From: Allomyces arbusculus
Lineage: Eukaryota > Blastocladiomycota > Blastocladiomycetes > Blastocladiales > Blastocladiaceae
NCBI GenBank assembly: GCA_027604705.1
Contig: JADHYV010000030.1
Location: 206,976-270,975, forward strand
Length of the DNA stretch: 64,000 bases
Reading direction: 5' to 3'
Of this stretch, positions 57,590-64,000 are shown piece by piece. Position numbers and translations under genes: made by a program. How positions within the stretch are numbered: the first letter of the stretch is position 1; each line of letters starts with the position of its first letter. The notes under the pieces are model-generated. The model was not told where the DNA came from, did no database searches, and saw only the letters and a program-made list of their open reading frames with translations.

Positions 57590-58181
57590 CGTGGCGAGGT
57601 GCAGAGAACGTAGATTGATTGATTGATTGATTGATTGTCCACGAAGTCTGCAGTCGGGGTGACATGCAGTTGGTTGGATGGATGCAGGTCGTGCAGTAGC
57701 GTTGGAGGTGTCGAGCGCGGGCCAGGCGAGCCGAATGCAGAGAATCGCTTGGTCTTACAGGCTTGCTGTTGTCGTCCTCGAGGTCGACGGTGCAGCAGGA
57801 AATGGTTCGCGTGGGTTCGGGTTCAACGAGAGCAAATTTGTTGTGCAGCGCTGGAATGGGAGCTGGCGCGACTGGCGCGATCATGTGTCGCTTTCCTCTG
57901 TCAGGCCGAACCGGACAACAGCGAACAAAGATGTCTTGCTGGCGATTTTTGATGCTGATGTTTTCCTCGCCGAAGCTCCCCAGCGACGCCCTCATGTGCT
58001 CTTCGGTCGCGTAGCACTGATGCTCATCATGGACGCTCTCCAACGAGGACGCAAGCTCAGAGGGGTAGGGGAAGTATAATGATTCCAACGACCAAAAAAC
58101 GGAAGCTACAACTGCTATCGGGCAACCATCTCGTTTCGCACGCACCCCACCGGCGGGGTGCCTCTCGTACTGCAACCGTAT
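57590..58181. other. Spacer between the two SDHC genes
   Basis: Promoter region of copy 1 and 3' flank of copy 2. It contains the tetranucleotide repeat at 57613-57637. Part of the 5' flank is similar to the corresponding region upstream of copy 2 (TTGATTGA and GTCCACGAAGTCTGCA), showing that the duplication included the promoter. Confidence 0.5.
57613..57637. repeat. Tetranucleotide repeat (GATT)n
   Basis: About six GATT units lie about 25 bp upstream of SDHC copy 1. The matching place upstream of copy 2 has only two units. Confidence 0.8.
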
Positions 58182-58913
58182 TTAGATCATGAGCAGGGCG
58201 AGCGTGCCAACGGCCGTGGCGCCGAGCGTCACGTAACCCGTCTTGTAGACGGCGTCGATGGTCAGGAAGCGTCCACTGTCCCAAGCCTAGAGTGGAGAGT
58301 GTAGTGTGAGCGCAAACGTGTCGATTCAAGGATGCAACGATGCGCAAGGTGGTGCGTACCAAGTGGCGAATACCGTTAGCCGTGTGGTAGGCAAACGGCG
58401 CGGCGATCGCGAGCTTGCCGGCGTAGAAAATGGGCGCCGGGAGCGCAGCAACGGCCTGGACGAGGTCAGCCGAGCCAGCACCAGCGGCAGCGGCCAAACC
58501 GGCACCATAGAAGACTAGCAGCGAGAACAGACGACAAGCGTGAGCAGATCTCGGCCATTCCCAGCAGGAACAGGAGGTACAAGAACACAACGTACGCGCC
58601 GACAGACCGGCACCCGTGAAACGGTGCGTGATCGACATAGACGACGTGAGCCACTTGGCAAAGATGGTGAGGTGCGGCGACATGGGACGCAGCTTCTTGA
58701 GCTCAGCAGCGGCCGCCAGCACGTCCTGCGGCTGCGAGCCCGACGACGAGTGGCGCGCAGCCACGACGGTCATGGCTAGTAATGAGGAGCGTCGGTCAGG
58801 CCATGTGGGCAACAGGATCGCGTGTTGACAGCGTGGGCACGCGTACCCGGAGCGGCCGAGCGGAGCGCGAGTGACCGCGCGGCGAGGGGCGAGGCAATGG
58901 CGGTGCGAAGCAT
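58182..58913 (-). CDS. SDHC: Succinate dehydrogenase cytochrome b560 subunit, copy 2
   Basis: Four exons, 58913-58847, 58775-58596, 58514-58360 and 58286-58182, have the same lengths (67, 180, 155, 105) as copy 1 and also give 168 aa. The presequence, the SDHC signature SITHRFTGAGLSA, the helices and GIRHLAWDSGRFLT are all kept. Differences are mostly conservative (VLAAAAELKKLRP against TLQAVADVKQLRP; WLTSSMSI against WLPMMMSI). Intron 3 has a normal GTACGC donor. Both copies look functional, so expression at different stages or partial redundancy is possible. Confidence 0.9.
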
Positions 58914-59399
58914 CGTGGGGAGGTGCGGAGAGAAAGGGGATTTGATTGATTTGTCCACGAAGTCTGCAAACGGGATTGACACATAGTAGTTGGTGTGCGG
59001 TCAGTTGCGGTCCAAACCGTCGAGAAACCGGTAGCTTGGCGGCGTGCAGTGTCGTTCACGGACCAGGCAGGCCGAATGCAGCGAGTCGCGCGGTCTTGCA
59101 GGCGTGCCGGTCGGTTGGGCTCGTCGTCACGTCGGCTGGCGATGGTGGTCGTGGTGTTGACGATGGCGGCAGGGTCGCTTTTCGCGGTCAAGCTAGCTGG
59201 CCGATGCAAATGTGTTGACAACTCGGAGAGATCGCACGGCGCCTTCATCGGGGAGTTTCGGAAATGCCACTCCAGTCACCGCTTGCTCAGAGAGTCACGC
59301 TGCGCCTCCATCACACAAGTCGACCGCCTCCACCGCACCGGCGCAGGCGCCCCACCACGGCCGAGTCCTGGCCCTCCACCACAAGCAATCACCACGAAT
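58914..59399. promoter_or_regulatory. Divergent promoter region, SDHC copy 2 and ZNHIT3
   Basis: About 490 bp between divergent start codons. It contains a stretch similar to the copy 1 promoter (TTGATTGATTTGTCCACGAA near 58938). No TATA box is obvious. Confidence 0.45.
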
Positions 59400-60087
59400 A
59401 TGGCCAAGGGCAACGTCTTTTCGCGGCCATGCGCCGTCTGCCAGGCCACCAACGCCAAGTACAAGTGCACAACGTGTCTCGCGCCAACGTGAGTTGCACC
59501 AATCCACCTTGATGGACCCAACACGCTGCGACTCGATGATGACCAAACCCACCGTGACGATAGATGCTCGCTCGGTTGCCTGCGCTCGCACCGTGACCGG
59601 CCGTGCGCCCCGCCCGCACCCGCCGACCAACCCGACGAGAGCGCTGCTCCACCCGCGCCACGACCGCTTGGCGCGTTCCTGCCGCCGAAAAAGCCCATTC
59701 CGGGTTTGTCCAAGTCCAAGAACCACGGCGACGACGACGATGATGAGGCCGACGAGGAAAGCGAAGAGGACGAGGATGAGCAGCAAGCGCGTATCCCTAT
59801 TGACAAGCTGATGCGACTCGGTTCGTACTCGCATCGTCTCTCGTACGCTCCCGCCCGTCACCATGTGCTGATCCATGTGCTCTGTTCCCGATAGCCAACA
59901 CCGACGAGGTCCTCGAGGCGCTGCAATCATCGCGGCTCCGCGACGTCATCACCCGCATCGACCAGGCCAATGACGACGACCCGAACAAGGCCGCCGCGCG
60001 CGAGGCCATGCTGCTCAAGGCGTTGCAGACCGACCCGGAGTTTGCCAAGCTCGTCGATGCCTGCCTCAGCGTTGTTCGTGCACCGTA
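59400..60087 (+). CDS. ZNHIT3: Zinc-finger HIT protein, ZNHIT3/Hit1-like
   Basis: Three exons, 59400-59488, 59564-59820 and 59894-60087, give 179 aa. The N-terminal zf-HIT module is CAVCQATNAKYKCTTCLAPT joined by splicing to CSLGCLRSHRDRPC, with the expected Cys/His spacing. An acidic linker (DDDDDEADEESEEDEDE) follows, then a helical C-terminus: IPIDKLMRLANTDEVLEAL, RLRDVITRIDQANDD, EAMLLKALQTDPEFAKLVD. This matches ZNHIT3, whose C-terminal domain binds NUFIP/Rsa1 in box C/D snoRNP assembly, a client pathway of the R2TP complex. Confidence 0.85.
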
Positions 60088-61397
60088 ATCGCTCTCGGTT
60101 AATTTTTTCTTGAAATGTTGGTTTGGGCGTGTCGATTTCAACATGGGCGTGATTTCTTGGTGATCCAACCACCTCACCTCCTTTCCATAAATCCAGCAAC
60201 ACAGCACATCGTCGTTGTCCGAGACCGTCAGTTTGTCAGAGGTGAAATTGTTTTGGCTTCTGTGCTCAACATGAGTTTTGGATTTTCAGCCAGGACGCTC
60301 ATCGTTCGGCAATGGGACACATAAAACAGCAATCCACCAGCTGCCCGTCGTTTGTTGGAGCACGGCGAGACCAGCGCACAGCCGACCGGCAGGGGTGCGG
60401 AGCAACGCGACTTCGGCAGCAGTGCCGTGCAGTTGCGGCAACTCGCAGCACGGCAGTGACTTCACAACGGAGAGAGTATCACATGCGAGGTTAGAGAGAA
60501 GCAAGTAGCCGTGATCAAAGTCGTTTTTGTACTGAAGTGATCAGACCTGTCAAATCCATCACGCGATCATTGCAACCTGGTCAATCCCTGCCCAACCCCA
60601 CGGCCGCGAACAGTGTGCCAACTTGGCCTGTGTTGCTCCCTCTTCTGTGGTTGCGTCTAACTCGACAAGTACGTCGCAATCCCATTGCGACCGGAAACAC
60701 AACGATTCGCGCCAGCGTCAGCATCGGCACCAGCAGCATCAGCACAGCGGCAGCACGAACGAACGCCGCCACTTGGTGAAACTCGGCCCATTGCTCGTTT
60801 CCCGAACCCGCAAGCCACTCGCTGGCGACGACGATGACGACCTCGCCAACTGCCGATCCTACCGCCCCGCCGCCATGACGCTCCCGTCTTGCTGCTGGCC
60901 ATTGCTCGCGAATCGCTGAACGAAAGTTTGGGCTGTTTGCGGCCATTTCGCAACGGATGGACGGCCGTGACCACCGTCGCCCACGCCGCACCACCCCCCG
61001 CACAACTCCACCATGGGCATCCTTAACGTCGATTTCGACGTTGCAGAGTGCTCCAAGACGATATCGCTCCTGTTGTCGTCGGGGTCGTTCTGGGACGGGG
61101 GTGCTGGCGGGTCACGGCCGACTGCGCGAAAAAAAACACGGCGATTGTGACTTTGATCACGTACAGCGGCGGTGGCAGCGTTTTGGGCGGTTCCGCTAAT
61201 GTTGTGAACGCCACCTTTTTTTCGGCTCGCGGAAACGACTTGATCGTCGTGCTCGTTCTGCTCGTGCTCTGCTGTGCTGGTTTTGTTCGCTGCGATCGTC
61301 GTGCTTTGCCGTCGCTTGTGATTCGCTCTTTCGCGCCAGTTCGAATTCTCACCGTTTTCGAACTCTCTTCCGCAGGGGCCACCTTCATTCTGCCAAG
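60088..61397. other. Intergenic, upstream of eL13 gene
   Basis: A 1.3-kb gap with only short open frames on both strands, none recognised. A non-coding 5' exon of eL13 is possible but cannot be shown. Confidence 0.4.
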
Positions 61398-62027
61398 ATG
61401 AAGCACAACAACCAGCTGCCCAACCAGCACTTCCGGAAGAACTGGCAGATCCGCGTCAAGACGTGGTTCAACCAGCCCGGCCAGAAGAAGGCGCGTCGTG
61501 TGACTCGTGCCGCCAAGGCCGCGCGCATTGCCCCCCGCCCGGTCGACGGTTTCCTGCGCCCGGCGGTCCGCTGCCCGACGGTCAAGTACAACCGCCGCCT
61601 GCGCGCCGGTAAGGGTTTCACGCTCGACGAACTCAAGGCCGCCGGCGTCAACCGCAAGGAGGCGCACGGGCTCGGCATTTCGGTCGACTTCCGCCGCAAG
61701 TCGCGGTCCGAGGAGGCGCTGTCGCTCAACGTGCAGCGTCTCAAGACCTACAAGGCCAAGCTGATTGTGTTCCCCAAGAAGGCCGGCAAGCCCAACAAGG
61801 GTGACGCCTCGGCTGACCAGATCGCGCAGGCGACGCAGCTCAAGGGCTTTGTCCTGCCCGTCTCGAACGCCGTCGAGGCCGAGGCGCCGCGCGCCATCAC
61901 CGCCGAGGAGAAGGAGTTCTCGGCGTACGTGGCCCTGCGCAAGGCTCGCACGCTCGCGCGGTACAACGGGATCCGCACGAAGCGCGCCGCCGAGAAGGCT
62001 GCCGCCGAGGCCGATGCCAAGAAGTAA
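61398..62027 (+). CDS. RPL13: 60S ribosomal protein eL13
   Basis: Intronless coding frame of 209 aa: MKHNNQLPNQHFRKNWQIRV, KTWFNQPGQKKARRVTRAAK, IAPRPVDGFLRPAVRCPTVK, YNRRLRAGKGFTLDELKAAG, ARTIGISVD-like AHGLGISVDFRRKSRSEE. The length and blocks match eukaryotic eL13. The C-terminus is a long Ala/Lys helix (RTKRAAEKAAAEADAKK). Codon use is strongly biased to C-ending codons, as expected for a highly expressed gene. It is part of the large ribosomal subunit. Confidence 0.96.
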   Translation: MKHNNQLPNQHFRKNWQIRVKTWFNQPGQKKARRVTRAAKAARIAPRPVDGFLRPAVRCPTVKYNRRLRAGKGFTLDELKAAGVNRKEAHGLGISVDFRRKSRSEEALSLNVQRLKTYKAKLIVFPKKAGKPNKGDASADQIAQATQLKGFVLPVSNAVEAEAPRAITAEEKEFSAYVALRKARTLARYNGIRTKRAAEKAAAEADAKK

Positions 62028-63041
62028 AGCATTGCTTCTGTCCTGTCTTGATTTGGGATCGCATCGTGAGTTGTTGTGCGGGGTGGGTGAACAATACAGC
62101 GTCTGCCGTGCTCGCCTTGCCCGCGGTGCAGCTGGGACTGGTTGTCGCGACTGGCTGCCTGACTCGGTATCGTCGTCATTCAATGGTAAGCCTTGTCGCC
62201 TCGCGTCAGGTTCACATTTCTGGTCCACCGTCCATCGCGTCAGCGTCGCTTCAACAACTCGCGTTTTCGATCATGCTGCAATTGCTGCCGCCATGATCAA
62301 CGCTCAAGAAAATGTGCCTCTTGTCAAATTGCTGCTCTCGTCACTCTGGCGGCCTGCCGTCGCCATGCCAACATCACAACGTCACCGACATAGGCGCACC
62401 CACGATTCAACCTTAGCCTCGCCCTCCACTGTGTCCATCGACTGACAATTTCCCCGTGCAATGCTCGTGTGGCACGGCCTCGGTCCTCGTATAACTCGCG
62501 CTCGTGCTCGTGCTCGCTGCAGGGCAGCACCCGTTATCGCACGCGAGTACGAAACAAGTCATTTCCTCTATTTTTCTCTGATTCGTTCCACGACCAATCT
62601 CTGATCGCTTGGCCGCATGTCGTAGAATCGCGAAGACGCAGCCTCGGACAGGGGTTCTATCAGAACCCCTGACCCGGATCCCAAAATCTGGATTGCATAT
62701 TCTCCACCTGTGTCGGAAGCACAGAACAGCAAGCGCCACGGACAAGTCGGATTGGCACCGACGCCCTTGTTTGACGGCCATCACCACGAGCGCAGCGCGC
62801 GTGCACACCTGCTGCGGATCGCTGCCCCGTTTCGAGATCAGTTGAACGCGGTGCGCGCGGGCTCGCCCAGCCGCCTAGGTCGGTGCAGCAGCAGCAAAGC
62901 AGCGGACAACGCACCAAAACAGGCTGCCATTTCGGGCTGCTCATGACCTACGCATGACGCAGCGAGCCGCCGAGCACGCGTTTCGGTGCCCGGCCATCTT
63001 CAGCCGCAGCATCAACGGGCGTTGCACCTTGGGGCGAGAGG
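62028..63041. other. Intergenic
   Basis: About 1 kb. A short perfect inverted repeat (CAGGGGTTCT ATCAG AACCCCTG, about 62650-62672) could form a hairpin. No gene recognised. Confidence 0.45.
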
Positions 63042-63047
63042 TATAAA
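63042..63047 (+). promoter_or_regulatory. TATA box of the small secreted protein gene
   Basis: TATAAA in a GC-rich setting, 165 bp upstream of the start codon at 63212. A more upstream in-frame ATG at 63125 is also possible, but it would spoil the signal peptide. Confidence 0.55.
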
Positions 63048-63211
63048 GCGGCGCGCAGCCGCTCGTCGGTTCTCAGCATCCGTCTGTCACCCACCAACCA
63101 AGGTACCAACCAACGCGTATTTCCATGCCCTTCCACCATCGCCGTCCCTTGGCCTCGAGCGCATACGCTGACGCCGACCTTCTCCACCGGTTAGCCCACG
63201 CGCACCCCGCC

Positions 63212-63628
63212 ATGCTCGCCAACGCGCTCTCCCTCCTCGCCGTCGCGCTCACCGCGCTCACCGCGACCGCGTCGGCGGCCCCCGCCAACGGTCCCGGCAC
63301 CGGCCCGAACGGTTACCCACCTGCCGATCCGCTCGTGCAGCTGCAGTACTCGACGGGCTACTACGCTTACCCGGCGATCACGGGCGAGTACCCGGCCAAC
63401 ACGCAGACCTGTCTCGGCCTCGAGGGCATCAACCCGCTGATCTACGTCAACTCGGTGCGCACCTACCCCGACGGCCGCCGCGCGTACAAGGTCCGTCTCT
63501 ACTCGGACTGGGCGTGCCAGGGTAATATCTTGGGCGACGTTGATTTCTATTACGATAACGGCAAGCCGCTGAACGGCCCCGATGGCAAGCCGGCGATGCC
63601 CAAGTCGTTGCATTTCATTGCGGCGTGA
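63212..63628 (+). CDS. Small secreted protein, unknown function
   Basis: An intronless frame of 138 aa starts with a clear signal peptide, MLANALSLLAVALTALTATA, with likely cleavage after SAA. The mature part is Gly/Pro/Tyr rich: LVQLQYSTGYYAYPAITGEY, then TCLGLEGINPLIYVNSVRTY, YKVRLYSDWACQGNILGDVD and FYYDNGKPLNGPDGKPAMP. Two Cys residues could form one disulfide, and the spacing of Y..D..C resembles small beta-sandwich secreted proteins. No family is recognised. With a TATA box and a strong C-ending codon bias it may be highly expressed. Confidence 0.65.
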   Translation: MLANALSLLAVALTALTATASAAPANGPGTGPNGYPPADPLVQLQYSTGYYAYPAITGEYPANTQTCLGLEGINPLIYVNSVRTYPDGRRAYKVRLYSDWACQGNILGDVDFYYDNGKPLNGPDGKPAMPKSLHFIAA

Positions 63629-63884
63629 GGAGAGGGCAGATGTGCGTTTGGAGAAAGTCATTTTTGTATATATTCACGGTCGATACTGCAATGACGCGTT
63701 TTTGGTCTGGTTTCGTGCTTGCTCTTGAGTTTGCTTCGGCGCTCCCCACCAGCATGGCGGCGCCTCGTCATCGCTACAGTCGAACTTAAGCACTGTCTGC
63801 CCGGCGACGAGCCCGCACGACATGCTCCTCTCCCTGACGCAACTGATTGGCAGCGCGAACATCCGCCGCCAGTCGCACACTGAA
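63629..63884. other. 3' flank, no gene seen
   Basis: Sequence downstream of the small secreted protein. No supported gene. Confidence 0.45.
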
Positions 63885-64000
63885 ATCCGGCGGGGGGGGG
63901 GGGGGGGCGCGGCGGCGGGGGGGGGGCCGGGGCGCGGGGGCCGCGGGGCCCGGGGCGCCCCCGCCCCCCAGCCACCGGCGCCGGGAGGGCGGGAGCCGGC
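63885..64000. other. Low-complexity G/C tract at the end of the window
   Basis: Long G and C runs of the same type as at 44889-45127. These probably mark low-quality sequence next to a contig or scaffold gap. Confidence 0.6.

Noticed and set aside
61023-62228. Minus-strand open frame of 401 codons
   Set aside because: It is the shadow of the eL13 gene on the other strand.

Overview
The window is eukaryotic nuclear DNA. Most genes are split by short introns (about 50-100 bp), and the preferred 5' splice site is GTACGT/GTACGC. It carries an initiator tRNA-Met, an eL13 ribosomal protein gene, a Dpb4-type histone-fold gene and an AA11-like lytic polysaccharide monooxygenase, which together suggest a fungus. 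A WDR92/DNAAF10 gene (axonemal dynein pre-assembly) and a BK-type channel suggest a flagellated, zoospore-forming lineage. High GC, glycine-rich-domain and MscL genes fit a blastocladiomycete-like fungus. The exact taxon is inference.

Layout. 0-6 kb: secreted CAP protein (+), a decayed copy of a repeated RS/RRM gene family (-), and a FAM210/DUF1279 mitochondrial protein (+). 6-14 kb: a glycine-rich-domain protein (-), a truncated RS/RRM copy, the one fully intact RS/RRM gene (10121-12524, -), and an interspersed repeat. 14-24 kb: BK-type K+ channel (+), a broken RS/RRM copy (-), a 585-bp element with 85-bp terminal inverted repeats, and a P-loop GTPase-like gene (+). 24-32 kb: a multi-pass membrane protein (-), a gene-poor stretch with imperfect repeats, and a very large RS/RRM copy with a damaged 3' part (-). 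32-47 kb is dense housekeeping sequence: Dpb4, ESF2/ABT1, Gyp1-type TBC RabGAP, MscL with zinc ribbon, RNase H-like protein, WDR92, AA11-like LPMO, SNase-domain membrane protein (interrupted by an assembly gap) and PDRG1. 47-64 kb: a large protein of unknown function, tRNA-iMet with nearby tRNA-fragment repeats, a nuclear-looking hypothetical, SYLF-SH3 protein, Gtr1/RagA GTPase, two tandem SDHC genes, ZNHIT3, eL13 and a small secreted protein.

The most novel feature is the RS/RRM family. There are five copies in 30 kb, all on the minus strand. They share an undescribed N-terminal domain, a proline-rich or RS-rich middle, RRM-like domains and conserved intron positions. One copy is intact and the others are at different stages of decay. 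Other points of interest are the two-copy inverted-repeat element, recurrent GC-AG introns that differ from the local consensus only at +2, tandem SDHC paralogs that differ by such a change, an MscL gene whose three introns are all stop-free and multiples of three, and three PAQosome/R2TP-related genes within 20 kb. All exon coordinates were worked out by eye from splice consensus, reading phase and family knowledge.
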